A stretch of 64,000 nucleotides of DNA from Halovibrio salipaludis (GTDB lineage Bacteria; Pseudomonadota; Gammaproteobacteria; Pseudomonadales; Oleiphilaceae): assembly GCF_002286965.1 (NCBI RefSeq), contig NZ_NSKD01000003.1, positions 310,001 through 374,000 of the forward strand, written 5' to 3'. A program made the position numbers and the translations under genes. The notes under the pieces were generated by a model. The model was not told the origin of the DNA. It made no database searches and saw nothing but the letters and a program-made list of their open reading frames with translations. Shown in pieces: positions 21,005 through 29,628 of the stretch (its first letter is position 1; every line of letters starts with the position of its first letter).

Positions 21005-21736
21005 ATGGGAGAAGCAAAGAACCGCCAGAAGACCGGAAAACCCAGCCCGCTGAGCCGCAAACGCCGCCGCCAGCGCCTGATCGGCGGCAGCCTGTTCGCC
21101 GCAGCCCTGCTGGCCGTGATCGGCGGCGTTTTCTGGCTCACCAACCCATCCCTGTCCGGGCCGTCCTCACTGCCCACGGCGGAAGATCAGCCCCCCTTCC
21201 CCGAAGAGCGGGACCGCCTTGGTGTGCGCATCGGTGATCCCGACGCACCAGTGGTTGTGCGCGAATTCGCCGACTTCCAGTGCCCGGCCTGCGCTGACTT
21301 CGCCGGGAACCATGACCGGCTGATGGCGGAATACGTGGAGCCGGGCAAGGTCCGCTTTGTATTCTTCGACCTGCCCCTGCGCCAGCACCAGAATGCCGTT
21401 CCAGCGGCCAAAGCGGCGCGCTGCGCCGAGGATCAGGATGCCTGGAAGCCCATGCACGACCGCCTCTTCGAGCGCCAGGATGACTGGAGCAGCGCGGACA
21501 GCCCGCAGAGCCTGTTCAGCGACTATGCCGCCTCTCTCGGGCTGGAAAGACGGGCTTTCGAACGCTGCATGAGGCTGGACCGGATTGAGCGTGAAGTCCA
21601 GGAGAGCCGTAACCTGGCACAGGATCTGAGGGTGACCAGCACCCCCACGGTGATGGTGGACAACATCCCCCTGAGACGCGCCAACTGGGCCCAGTTGGAA
21701 GCCCTCATCGAGCGCCAGCTGGAAGCCGCTCAGTGA
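21005..21736 (+). CDS. Membrane-anchored DsbA/thioredoxin-fold oxidoreductase
   Basis: 243 aa. Basic N-terminus, one membrane anchor at about 25-45, then a periplasmic DsbA-like domain with active site FQCPACADF (Cys93, Cys96) and a cis-Pro loop TSTPTVMVDN. The frame is open further upstream, but the ATG at 21005 is preceded by a GGGGA ribosome site and gives a sensible membrane anchor, so I start there. Likely acts on disulfides of exported proteins; whether oxidase or isomerase is not decidable. Its end overlaps the convergent DUF192 gene by 7 nt. Confidence 0.85.
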   Translation: MGEAKNRQKTGKPSPLSRKRRRQRLIGGSLFAAALLAVIGGVFWLTNPSLSGPSSLPTAEDQPPFPEERDRLGVRIGDPDAPVVVREFADFQCPACADFAGNHDRLMAEYVEPGKVRFVFFDLPLRQHQNAVPAAKAARCAEDQDAWKPMHDRLFERQDDWSSADSPQSLFSDYAASLGLERRAFERCMRLDRIEREVQESRNLAQDLRVTSTPTVMVDNIPLRRANWAQLEALIERQLEAAQ

Positions 21737-22263
21737 GCTTCCGGAAGTGTCCCGGGCGTCAGCTTCCCGGCGCTGTCACAGGTGGCCCTGTCACCAGCCC
21801 CTGAGCGCCGGATGCGGTCGCCTTCGCTGATGCCCAGCGCCGCCGGCAGCCCCTGGTTCACCTCCAGCGCCATCCAGTGATCCACCCCTGCCGGATAGCT
21901 GGCACACCCGGATCCAGACGCTTCCAGGCACGGATCCATATCCTGTACGGAACGCACTACACCCTGGTCATCCAGGAAGAGGATGGTCAGGGGAATGCGC
22001 GTCCGGTGCATCCAGAAGCTGTTATCCGGCCCCTGCTCACGGGGGTAGACAAACAGCATACCGGCACGACGCGAGAGCGTTTCCCGACCACTCAACCCCT
22101 CCTGCCGGGCAGAGGGCGTAACGGCAAGTTCCGCCTCCAACGGAATCAGGCGCTCATCAGCAGGCAGGCAGAGGGTAACGGAGCCGCCAGCGCCCTCCCC
22201 GGGAACGCTGCCGCAGCCAGCAATCACGGCCATGACAATGGGCACCAGCACGCGCACCGTCAT
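21730..22263 (-). CDS. DUF192 family lipoprotein/secreted protein
   Basis: 177 aa. N-terminal signal with lipobox-like VIAGCGS (Cys at about 17), then a DUF192 domain recognisable by GLSGRETLSRRAGMLFVYP, FWMHRTRIPLTILFLD and the closing VNQGLPAALGISEGDRI. Function of DUF192 is unknown. Overlaps the Smr-domain gene upstream by 4 nt, suggesting one operon with it and the NSS transporter. Confidence 0.85.
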   Translation of the reverse strand: MTVRVLVPIVMAVIAGCGSVPGEGAGGSVTLCLPADERLIPLEAELAVTPSARQEGLSGRETLSRRAGMLFVYPREQGPDNSFWMHRTRIPLTILFLDDQGVVRSVQDMDPCLEASGSGCASYPAGVDHWMALEVNQGLPAALGISEGDRIRRSGAGDRATCDSAGKLTPGTLPEAH

Positions 22264-22526
22264 TGTTTCCCCCTGAAACGGAAATACACGAACAGCCGCC
22301 CGTGATTATCGCGGTCCTTGTCCAGGCGATGGTAACGCTGCTTGATGTCCTTGCGATCCAGGAAGCGCAGGACGCGCTTCTTGAGCTGACCACTGCCCTT
22401 GCCGGGAATGATCTCGACGGTCGGAACGCGCTTGCGCTCCGCCTCGTCGATGATGTCCTCCAGCGCCTGCTCGATCCGATCCCCCTTGTTGAAGATGGGA
22501 TGCAGATCGAGCGTCAGCTTGGCCAT
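22260..22526 (-). CDS. Stand-alone Smr-domain protein
   Basis: 88 aa Smr (MutS2 C-terminal-type) domain: begins MAKLTLDLHPIFNKG (the DLH motif) and contains VEIIPGKGSGQLKKRVLRFL, the GxGxG-type signature. Smr domains are associated with endonuclease activity on nucleic acids; this minimal version has no accessory domain. The frame extends upstream, but only the ATG at 22526 gives the family N-terminus and a sensible 4-bp gap to the transporter gene. Confidence 0.85.
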   Translation of the reverse strand: MAKLTLDLHPIFNKGDRIEQALEDIIDEAERKRVPTVEIIPGKGSGQLKKRVLRFLDRKDIKQRYHRLDKDRDNHGRLFVYFRFRGKQ

Positions 22527-22530
22527 GGCA

Positions 22531-23916
22531 TCACTCCCCGGTGATGAAGGAAAGCAGGCCAGTGGCGTTAAGGAAGATGAACAGCACCGCCGCCGGCGCC
22601 ACAATGCGGGTCACCCACAACCACAGAAGGAAGAGGTTGTGGTGGTTGTGGGTATCGAGCTCCGCGGCCACTGTCGTGGTGCGCATCTTCCAGCCCACAA
22701 ACAGCGCCACAAAGAGCCCGCCCAGCGGCAGCAGGATATTGCTGGAAATGAACTCGATGGTGTTGAAGATGGTCATGCCCGGCAGCAGGTGGAAGCCGGA
22801 CCAGGCATTCATGGAAAGGCCGCAGGCGGCACCAAGCAGCCAGATCAGGGCGGAGATGATGGCCGCCGCCTTGACCCGGCCTCCGCCGAAGGATTCGGAG
22901 AGATAGGCGACAGCGGGCTCAAGCAGCGACATGCCGGAGGTGATGGCCGCCACCGACAACAGCACGAAGAAGACAACACCAAGCAGCGCACCGAAGGTGA
23001 TCTCACCGAAGACAATCGGCAGGGTCTGGAACACCAGGCCCGGGCCCTCGCCCGGCTCAAGGCCCACCGTGAACACGATCGGGAAGATCGCGAAGCCGGC
23101 CAGCAGCGCCGTCAGGGTGTCCATGCCCACGATCCACCCGGTGCTGACCGGAATGGAGTTCTCCTGCGGCAGGTAAGCGCCGTAGACCATGATCGCGCCC
23201 ATACCGAGGCTCAGCGTGAAGAACGCCTGCCCCAGGGCCGCGAGTACGGTGTCACCGTCCAGGGCGCCAAAATCGGGGGTGGCCAGGAAAGTCATGGCAT
23301 CACTAAAGCCTTCGGTGGTCATCCCGTAGATCACCAGCCCCACCAGCAGAAGGAAAAGCAACGGCATCAGCAGCGTCACCGCCCGCTGCAGGCCCTTCTT
23401 GACACCGGAAGCCACGATGCCGAACACAATCAGCATGAAGAGCGTGTGCCACCCCAGTACGGCGGAAGGGCTGCTCACAAGGCCATTGAACATCCCTTCG
23501 GCGGAATCCGAGGTCATGCCGGCGAAACCACCGATCAGGGCCTCATAGCCGTAATAGAGGGACCAGCCGCCGACGACGCTGTAGAAGGACAGGATCAGGA
23601 AACCGGCGATCACGCCCATCCAACCGACCAGGGCCCATTTCTGGTTGAGCCCTTCCTCCCGGGCAATCAGCCGCAGGCTGTTGATGGGACTGCGCCGGCC
23701 CTTGCGACCGATGGTGACCTCACCGATGATGATCGGCAGGCCAACCAGCAGGATGCAGGCGAGATACAGTATGACAAAGGCGGAACCGCCGTTTTCGCCC
23801 ACCAGATAGGGGAAACGCCACAGATTGCCCAGGCCAACGGCGGAACCGGTGGCAGCAAGGATGAAAATCAGACCACTGGACCACTCACCGTGGACCGAGC
23901 TTCGCTTCTCATTCAT
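22531..23916 (-). CDS. Sodium-dependent transporter, NSS (SNF) family
   Basis: 461 aa polytopic inner-membrane symporter, about eleven or twelve helices. TM1 signature ATGSAVGLGNLWRFPYLVGE with the sodium/substrate-binding glycines and NGGSAFVILYL in TM2. Bacterial members carry amino acids; the substrate here cannot be told. Head of a short minus-strand operon with the Smr and DUF192 genes. Confidence 0.92.
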   Translation of the reverse strand: MNEKRSSVHGEWSSGLIFILAATGSAVGLGNLWRFPYLVGENGGSAFVILYLACILLVGLPIIIGEVTIGRKGRRSPINSLRLIAREEGLNQKWALVGWMGVIAGFLILSFYSVVGGWSLYYGYEALIGGFAGMTSDSAEGMFNGLVSSPSAVLGWHTLFMLIVFGIVASGVKKGLQRAVTLLMPLLFLLLVGLVIYGMTTEGFSDAMTFLATPDFGALDGDTVLAALGQAFFTLSLGMGAIMVYGAYLPQENSIPVSTGWIVGMDTLTALLAGFAIFPIVFTVGLEPGEGPGLVFQTLPIVFGEITFGALLGVVFFVLLSVAAITSGMSLLEPAVAYLSESFGGGRVKAAAIISALIWLLGAACGLSMNAWSGFHLLPGMTIFNTIEFISSNILLPLGGLFVALFVGWKMRTTTVAAELDTHNHHNLFLLWLWVTRIVAPAAVLFIFLNATGLLSFITGE

Positions 23917-24012
23917 GGTTGAGCCCTTCCCGCTTCTTCTGTTGTTTCTGAAACCTTTGTATAACCGCGAAACCCTAGCCGCTATTAATCACCGGATCAA
24001 TACTGAAGCGGC

Positions 24013-24780
24013 TCAGACCGGCGTAAACCAGGGCCCCGCCGCCACAAAATGCGGGTTGTACACACTTTCCTTACCATAGAGCAGCGGCTCGCCCTCAAAG
24101 GTCAGGACGCGACCACCGGCCGCCTCCAGCACCGCCTGGGCGGCACCGGTGTCCCATTCACAGGTCGGCCCCACCCGCGGGTAGATATCCGCCTCCCCCT
24201 CGGCAATCCGGCAGAACTTCAGCGACGACCCAGCCTGCACCAGACAATGCGGCCCCAGACTCTCAATGAACGCCTCCGTCTCCGCGTTCATATGGTTCTT
24301 GCTCGCCACCACCCGCTTCTCCTCCGGCGGCTCAGCCACCTGAAGGCGCACCGTCTCGCCCTCTTTCCGGCGGAAGGCACCACCACTGCACGTGCCCCAG
24401 TACTCAATGCCCAGCGCCGGCACCGTCACCACGCCCATCACGGGAACCCCGTTCTCGATCAGCGCAATGTTCACCGTGAACTCACCGCTCTGCTTGATGA
24501 AGTCCTTGGTGCCGTCGATCGGGTCCACCAGCCAGAACCGGTCCCAGTCACGGCGCTCCTCCCAGGCCACCTCTTCCTCCTCGGAAAGGATCGGCAGCTT
24601 CGGCGACAGTGACCGAAGGCCCTCGACGATACGGTGATGGGACGCCATATCCGCCTCCGTCAGCGGGCTGTCATCCTGCTTCTGCGTCACCTCATAGTCC
24701 TGGCGATAGAACGCCATGATCTTCTCACCAGCATCCGCCGCAATGGCCAGAACCTCGGGAACAAGCGCGTCGTAATCCAT
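24013..24780 (-). CDS. cysQ: 3'(2'),5'-bisphosphate nucleotidase CysQ
   Basis: Inositol-monophosphatase-fold enzyme hydrolysing PAP/PAPS-type nucleotides in sulfur assimilation. 255 aa. Metal-binding motifs DSPLTEADMASH (about 37-48), DPIDGTKDFI, and WDTGAAQAVLEAAGG near the C-terminus, in the standard order. Divergent from lipA; the intergenic space holds hairpin element A. Confidence 0.94.
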   Translation of the reverse strand: MDYDALVPEVLAIAADAGEKIMAFYRQDYEVTQKQDDSPLTEADMASHHRIVEGLRSLSPKLPILSEEEEVAWEERRDWDRFWLVDPIDGTKDFIKQSGEFTVNIALIENGVPVMGVVTVPALGIEYWGTCSGGAFRRKEGETVRLQVAEPPEEKRVVASKNHMNAETEAFIESLGPHCLVQAGSSLKFCRIAEGEADIYPRVGPTCEWDTGAAQAVLEAAGGRVLTFEGEPLLYGKESVYNPHFVAAGPWFTPV

Positions 24781-24875
24781 GCAGACAATCCATAACGGGT
24801 GGCTTTAATGGGCGGAATTGTGGCGCTGGCGAGGGGCTGAGTCCAGCGACCCACGATTTTTCGCGCCAGATCCGT

Positions 24876-24881
24876 TATAAT
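24876..24881 (+). promoter_or_regulatory. Possible -10 box upstream of lipA
   Basis: Perfect TATAAT in the 306-bp gap between cysQ and lipA, but no convincing -35 at the right distance. If used, the hairpin element A would lie in the lipA 5' leader. Confidence 0.35.
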
Positions 24882-24925
24882 CGGTGACCAATCGCTAACC
24901 GTACCGGCCTGCAACACGTTGGACC

Positions 24926-25037
24926 GGAAAGGGTCCGGCGGCCTCTGACGGGAAGCTCTGGAGCCATGGATGGCGGAAGAGCAGCCTACATGGACGTACT
25001 TGTGGCGATTCCCGGCAGAGGCCGCCGGACCCTTTCC
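24926..25037. repeat. Hairpin element copy A (conserved core, private inverted arms)
   Basis: Perfect 22-bp inverted repeat (24926-24947 and 25016-25037) enclosing a 68-base core. The core begins CGGGAAGCTCT and ends GCGATTCCCG, so a CGGGAA/TTCCCG stem continues the arms inward. Inside are hairpin 1 (GCTCT 24955-24959 with AGAGC 24978-24982, and GCCA/TGGC around a TGGA loop) and hairpin 2 (TAC/GTA, 24987-24998). The same core occurs at 59107-59228 and 63331-63440 with unrelated arms. Located between divergent cysQ and lipA. Confidence 0.9.
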
Positions 25038-25086
25038 AGGCTGCCATCTCACAGGCGGGTACCTGACCAGGGGACCGAACACCACA

Positions 25087-26127
25087 ATGAGTGATCGCCA
25101 GAAACCCCGCAGCGGCGAAAAGTTCCGCAGCGAACACGGCATCGCCGCCATCAAAGACGGCCAGAAAGCCTCACGCGCCCAGGAAGCCGAGCGCACCCGC
25201 AAGCCCTCCTGGCTGCGTGCCCGCATGCCCGGCGGCGAGCGCTTCGAACAGGTCAAGCGCAACGTCCACGAGCACCGCCTCAGCACCGTCTGCGAGGAAT
25301 CACACTGCCCCAACATGGGCGAATGCTGGAACAACGGCACCGCCACCATCATGGTCATGGGCTCCGTGTGCACCCGCGCCTGCCGCTTCTGCGCCGTCGA
25401 CACCGGCAACCCCAAGGGCTGGCTCGACCAGGACGAACCCGAAAACACCGCGCACTCCGTGGAAATGATGGGCCTGCGCTACATCGTGCTCACCTCCGTC
25501 GACCGGGACGACCTCGACGACTTCGGCGCCGGCCACTATGCCGACTGCGTGCGCGCCATCAAGCGCCGTACGCCCCATGTGGCCGTGGAAGCGCTGACCC
25601 CGGATTTCGACAACATCAACGAACACGTTGAGACCGTCGTGGACTCCGGACTGGAAGTCTTCGCGCAGAACGTGGAAACCGTGGAGCGGCTGACCGAGCG
25701 TGTCCGTGACCCGCGCGCCGGTTATAAAAAGACGCTCGACGTGCTGGAACACGCCAAGAAGCACAACCCGAAGGTCATCACCAAGACCAGCCTGATGCTG
25801 GGCCTGGGCGAGACCGAGGAAGAGATCCTGGAAACCATGGACGACCTGCGTGCCATTGGCGTCGACATCGTCACCTTCGGCCAGTACCTGCAGCCCACAC
25901 GTAACCACCTGCCGGTGGAACGCTGGGTGACGCCGGAAGAATTCGAATGGTACAGGGAGAAAGGACTGGAAAAAGGTTTCCTGGAAGTGCCCTCCGGCCC
26001 CATGGTGCGCTCAAGCTATCGCGCGGACCGGGTGTTCGAGAAAAACAACCTGGGGCTCTCGGAAGCACCGGAAGTACCGGGCGCCGAGCCGGACCCGAAC
26101 ATCATTCCGGTCAAGACGGTCGGCTGA
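25087..26127 (+). CDS. lipA: Lipoyl synthase LipA
   Basis: Radical-SAM enzyme inserting sulfur into octanoyl groups to make lipoate. 346 aa. Auxiliary cluster motif with three Cys ([12 protein letters not shown]), radical-SAM CxxxCxxC (CTRACRFC), and C-terminal RSSY (VRSSYRAD). The frame runs upstream into the hairpin element, but ATG 25087 gives [13 protein letters not shown], a normal N-terminus, so the earlier start is rejected. lipB is not in the window. Convergent with leuA across a REPIN. Confidence 0.97.
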   Translation: MSDRQKPRSGEKFRSEHGIAAIKDGQKASRAQEAERTRKPSWLRARMPGGERFEQVKRNVHEHRLSTVCEESHCPNMGECWNNGTATIMVMGSVCTRACRFCAVDTGNPKGWLDQDEPENTAHSVEMMGLRYIVLTSVDRDDLDDFGAGHYADCVRAIKRRTPHVAVEALTPDFDNINEHVETVVDSGLEVFAQNVETVERLTERVRDPRAGYKKTLDVLEHAKKHNPKVITKTSLMLGLGETEEEILETMDDLRAIGVDIVTFGQYLQPTRNHLPVERWVTPEEFEWYREKGLEKGFLEVPSGPMVRSSYRADRVFEKNNLGLSEAPEVPGAEPDPNIIPVKTVG

Positions 26128-26167
26128 CCACACCATAATGGCGATCGAAAACCGCCATCTCTCCCCC

Positions 26168-26235
26168 TGTAGGAGCGAGCTTGCTCGCGATTGACCTTCT
26201 GACAGGTCTCGATCGCGAGCAAGCTCGCTCCTACA
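26168..26235. repeat. REPIN: inverted pair of REP sequences
   Basis: Two 23-base REP units in inverted orientation (26168-26190 and 26213-26235), perfect complements, 22 bases apart. Each begins TGTAGGAGCGAGC and has an internal palindrome GCGAGC-TT-GCTCGC. The sequence is of the type familiar from Pseudomonas REP elements mobilised by RAYT (TnpA-REP) proteins; no RAYT gene is in the window. It sits in the 112-bp gap between the lipA and leuA stop codons and may also end transcription. Confidence 0.93.
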
Positions 26236-26239
26236 TGTT

Positions 26240-27916
26240 CTACAGGACGGCTGCGGTATCCACCGCATTGGCGTTAACACACCGCGCAACAGACGACAGC
26301 AGCGCCTGGAGCGTGGCTGAGGTGGTGTCCTCGGCCAGCGCCGCCGCGCTGTAGACCTCGCCGTTCACCTGGATGCGGATGCACGCCAGTGCGTTGGCAC
26401 TGGTGCCCTCTCCCAGCGCGAATTCGTCATACGCCTCGACGGCCACGCTCACATCATGGCGCCGCTGCAAGGCGTCAACCACGGCCTCAACCGCGCCCTG
26501 GCCGCCGCCCTTCAGCTCGGTACGCTCGCCATTGCCCACCACAACCGACGCCTGGACGCCGTCATCCGTGCGGTGCAGGTCGTAGGTGTGCAGCGTCCAA
26601 CCCTTCGGCACCTGCAGATAGTCCCGTTCGAACAGCTTATGGATGGTGGATGAATCCACCTCGCCACCAGTGATTTCGGCTTCTTTCTGGACCACCTTGG
26701 CGAACTCAATCTGCAGCCAGCGCGGCAGGCTGATGCCATAGTCGCGCTCCAGCACCATGGCCACGCCGCCCTTGCCGGACTGGCTGTTGATGCGCACCAC
26801 TTCCTCGTAGCGCCGGCCAATGTCCTGGGGATCAATGGGCAGGTAGGCCACGTTCCAGATGTCGTTCTCGCCGTGCTTGGCCATGCACTTGCGGATGGCG
26901 TCCTGGTGGCTGCCGGAGAACGCCGTGAACACCAGCTCGCCCGCCCAGGGATGGCGCGGGTGTGTGGCGATCTCGGTGCAGGCTTCCACCACGTCCACGA
27001 TCTCGGCCATACCGGACAGATCCACTTCCGGGTCGATGCCCTGGGAGTAGAGGTTCATACCGAAGGTCACCAGGTCCATGTTGCCGGTACGCTCGCCGTT
27101 GCCCAGCAGCGTGCCCTCGACCCGGTCCGCGCCAGCCATCACCGCCAGTTCGGCAGCCGCAATGGCACAGCCCCGGTCGTTGTGGGTGTGCACGCTCAGG
27201 CTGAAGTGATCGCGATAGCGCACATGGTCGCAGAACCACTCGATCTGGTCCGCAAACACGTTGGGTGTGGCCATCTCCACCGTGGCCGGCAGGTTGATGA
27301 TCACCTGCTGGCCCTGATCCGGGCGCCAGACGTCGTTGACCGCGTCCACCACCTCCACGGCGTAATCCACCTCGGTGGCGGAAAAGCTTTCCGGGGAATA
27401 CTGGAAGATCCACTCAGTATCGGGATAGTTCTTCGCATGACGCTGGACTTCCTTGGCACCGTCCACCGCGATCTGTTTCACGCCTTCCATGTCCATCTCG
27501 AACACCTGCTCGCGCTGGGCGGTGGAGGTGGAGTTGTAGACATGCACGATCGCACTGTGGACGCCGTCCAGCGCCTCGAAGGAACGCTTGATCAGCTCCG
27601 GCCGTGCCTGGGTCAGGATCTGGATGCTCACGTCCTCAGGGATGCGGTTCTCCGTGATCAGCTTGCGGCAGAAGTCGAAATCCGGCTGGCTCGCCGCCGG
27701 GAAGCCGATCTCGATCTGCTTGTAGCCCAGCTTGACCAGCAGGTCGAAAAGCCGCTGCTTCTGGGCGATGTTCATGGGCTTGACCAGCGCCTGGTTGCCG
27801 TCACGCAGATCAACGGCGGAATAGGTCGGCGCCTTCTCGATGACCTGGTTCGGCCAGCGCCGGTCGGTCTTGTTGAGTGGCTTGAAGGGCCGGTATTTGC
27901 GATGGTCAAAGGCCAT
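26240..27916 (-). CDS. leuA: 2-isopropylmalate synthase (LeuA2 type)
   Basis: First committed step of leucine synthesis: acetyl-CoA plus 2-ketoisovalerate. 558 aa, the longer LeuA2 form. N-terminus MAFDHRKYRPFKP; catalytic barrel with DLRDGNQALVKPM, YKQIEIGFPAASQPDFDF and HTHNDRGCAIAAAELA; C-terminal regulatory domain (about 440-558) that senses leucine in the family. The frame is open to 28042, but ATG 27916 has AGGGAG upstream and the correct N-terminus. Divergent from an Lrp-type regulator over a 460-bp region. Confidence 0.95.
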   Translation of the reverse strand: MAFDHRKYRPFKPLNKTDRRWPNQVIEKAPTYSAVDLRDGNQALVKPMNIAQKQRLFDLLVKLGYKQIEIGFPAASQPDFDFCRKLITENRIPEDVSIQILTQARPELIKRSFEALDGVHSAIVHVYNSTSTAQREQVFEMDMEGVKQIAVDGAKEVQRHAKNYPDTEWIFQYSPESFSATEVDYAVEVVDAVNDVWRPDQGQQVIINLPATVEMATPNVFADQIEWFCDHVRYRDHFSLSVHTHNDRGCAIAAAELAVMAGADRVEGTLLGNGERTGNMDLVTFGMNLYSQGIDPEVDLSGMAEIVDVVEACTEIATHPRHPWAGELVFTAFSGSHQDAIRKCMAKHGENDIWNVAYLPIDPQDIGRRYEEVVRINSQSGKGGVAMVLERDYGISLPRWLQIEFAKVVQKEAEITGGEVDSSTIHKLFERDYLQVPKGWTLHTYDLHRTDDGVQASVVVGNGERTELKGGGQGAVEAVVDALQRRHDVSVAVEAYDEFALGEGTSANALACIRIQVNGEVYSAAALAEDTTSATLQALLSSVARCVNANAVDTAAVL

Positions 27917-28376
27917 GATCTGCTCCCTGTTGCGTTGCCTGCTGTGCCTGAAATGGATCAAGGCATCGGGGAACCCGTCCGCGCGGCTTCCCGGATGCCT
28001 CTGTCTGTTATCAGAACTGGGGGCGAAGCCCCATCGGCACAAGCGTGGGGCAAGCCCCCGGGCCTGCCCTGCCGCCGCGCCTGCGCTGCGGAGGGTGGAT
28101 CACACCGTCTGCTCCGCTTTCGGGTGCTTGTGACACCCGGTCCAGGGTGGCGTCGCGGACCGCCACCGACGGCCCCTGGTGCGGGGCCGTCTTTCCGGAA
28201 GCCTGGCCCGGCGCGGTAACGCCGGCTCACCTCCCGGGGACATGTCCAAGGTAACCAAAATACCGAGCAATGTGTTTGCGAATTTGTGGTTATTTCCGAC
28301 TATTAGGCAATATTCTGCTACCATTAATCCATTAGTTGGCATTTAATAGCTCACCCACAAAAAACGGCGTTATTCC
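27917..28376. promoter_or_regulatory. Divergent leuA / Lrp-type control region with GC-rich hairpins
   Basis: 460 bp without a supported gene. The half nearest the regulator (about 28245-28376) is AT-rich and likely holds promoters and Lrp-type sites. The half nearest leuA is a chain of GC-rich inverted repeats: GGGGC-GAA-GCCCC (28020-28032), GGGGC-AA-GCCCC (28047-28058), an 8-bp stem ACGGCCCC / GGGGCCGT (28169-28190), and GGTGGCG / CGCCACC just before it. If the promoter lies in the AT-rich part, leuA mRNA has a leader of 250 nt or more that could fold extensively. I found no obvious leucine-rich leader peptide. Confidence 0.55.
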
Positions 28377-28871
28377 ATGGCAAAAACAGACTCGGAACTG
28401 GTCCGGATCGACCGCATTGATCGCCAGATCCTGGAGCATCTCCAGAAGGATGGCGGCCTCACCAACCAGCAGCTGGCCGAGCGCGTCGGCCTCTCGCCCT
28501 CGCCCTGCTCTCGTCGCGTCAAGGCACTGGAGGAGGCCGGCATCATCCTGGGCCGCAAGACCCTGCTGGAACGGCGCAAGCTGGGGCTTTCCCTCACCGT
28601 CATCCTGCAGATCGGCATGGACCGCCATACCCCGGAGCGGTTCCAGGAATTCGAGGACCAGGTCGCCACCTACCCGGAAGTCCAGGAACTCTACCTGATC
28701 ACCGGACAGCAGGCGGACTACATCCTCAAGGTGGTAGTGCCGGACATGGAGCACTACCAGCAGTTCCTGCTCAACAAGATCACCCGCATCACCGGCGTCA
28801 GCGGCGTGCACTCCAGCTTTGTGATGCGGCGTGTAATCGACAACACGGAGCTGCCACTGAAATACCTCTGA
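28377..28871 (+). CDS. Lrp/AsnC-family transcriptional regulator
   Basis: 164 aa. N-terminal winged HTH (IDRIDRQILEHLQKDGGLTN, LAERVGLSPSPCSRRVKALE at about 30-50) and a C-terminal RAM ligand-sensing domain (VQELYLITGQQADYILKVVV). Very likely an amino-acid-responsive regulator. Its head-to-head position with leuA suggests control of leucine synthesis or of itself; the ligand is unknown. Confidence 0.9.
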   Translation: MAKTDSELVRIDRIDRQILEHLQKDGGLTNQQLAERVGLSPSPCSRRVKALEEAGIILGRKTLLERRKLGLSLTVILQIGMDRHTPERFQEFEDQVATYPEVQELYLITGQQADYILKVVVPDMEHYQQFLLNKITRITGVSGVHSSFVMRRVIDNTELPLKYL

Positions 28872-28879
28872 AGGCGGGC

Positions 28880-29098
28880 TCAGGTTTGCAGTGGCTGCTC
28901 GTCCGGCGGTGAGCCGTCATCGCATTTCTTGCATGCGAGCGCCGTGCCGAGCATTGAATCACGCCCCTCGGGGGTAACCACCCAGGGGCGATTGATGAAT
29001 GGCGGATCATGGCGTACGTGCTGATTGTGACCACAGGCCAGCTGCGCCACCCAGTGACCCTCCTCATCCCGGTGATAACCAGTGATCGGCTGTCTCAT
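28880..29098 (-). CDS. DUF3565 family small protein
   Basis: 72 aa. Matches the DUF3565 pattern: starts MRQPITGYHRDEEGHWVAQL, with CGHNQHVRHDPP and a C-terminal CKKCDDG. The Cys/His set looks metal-binding. Function unknown. Overlaps the thioesterase gene upstream by 4 nt. Confidence 0.88.
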   Translation of the reverse strand: MRQPITGYHRDEEGHWVAQLACGHNQHVRHDPPFINRPWVVTPEGRDSMLGTALACKKCDDGSPPDEQPLQT

Positions 29099-29502
29099 GG
29101 CAGGGAATAGGTCCCGCTGACATGAGCCACCAGTTCATCACTGCCCTCGGAGAACAGCTGCACCTCGCAGAAGGCGTTGCGGCTGCCCAGTTTCAGAACC
29201 TCACCACGGGCGATCAGGTCGCAGCGACCCGGCTTGCGCAGGAAGTTGATGTTGAGGTTGCTGGTGACCGCCATCTGCACCTCACCGAGCGCCCCCAGGA
29301 CCGCCGCATACATGGTGGCGTCCGCCAGCGCCATCTGCACCGGGCCGGAAAGCGTGCCGCCGGGCCGAACCATTCGCTCGCTGAACGGCACCCGGGCGGT
29401 GGCCGCGTGGTGCTCGATTGCCTCAACGCGGAAGTCGATATCCTCGGCCATGGGAACGCCTTCCCGGATCAGCTGCTGCACTTCCTCGGCACTCAATTTC
29501 AT
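29095..29502 (-). CDS. PaaI-type hotdog-fold thioesterase
   Basis: 135 aa. Hotdog domain with RMVRPGGTLSGPVQMALADA, where the HGG-type motif is replaced by PGG/SGP, followed by VTSNLNINFLRKP. Probably hydrolyses acyl-CoA; substrate unknown. Divergent from proS. First gene of a two-gene unit with the DUF3565 protein. Confidence 0.82.
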   Translation of the reverse strand: MKLSAEEVQQLIREGVPMAEDIDFRVEAIEHHAATARVPFSERMVRPGGTLSGPVQMALADATMYAAVLGALGEVQMAVTSNLNINFLRKPGRCDLIARGEVLKLGSRNAFCEVQLFSEGSDELVAHVSGTYSLP

Positions 29503-29628
29503 GCTGTCTCTGTCTCCCGATTACTGCTGGCGTGACCACCACCCTGTACCCTGGCGGACGGACTTCGTAGAATAACCCCTCTCTTACTGAACAGTCACAT
29601 TCGCCACAGCCCTGACGGACCGACACCT

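Noticed and set aside
22399-23922. 507-codon plus-strand frame rich in Gln/His/Gly
   Set aside because: Antisense of the NSS transporter gene.
24926-25037. Retron non-coding RNA (complementary outer arms, inner hairpins)
   Set aside because: No reverse transcriptase gene is near any of the three copies, and the shared core lacks recognisable msr/msd organisation.
28100-28342. 80-codon minus-strand frame as a leuA leader peptide
   Set aside because: Not leucine-rich, no ribosome site, and Arg/Pro-rich composition typical of a GC-rich shadow.
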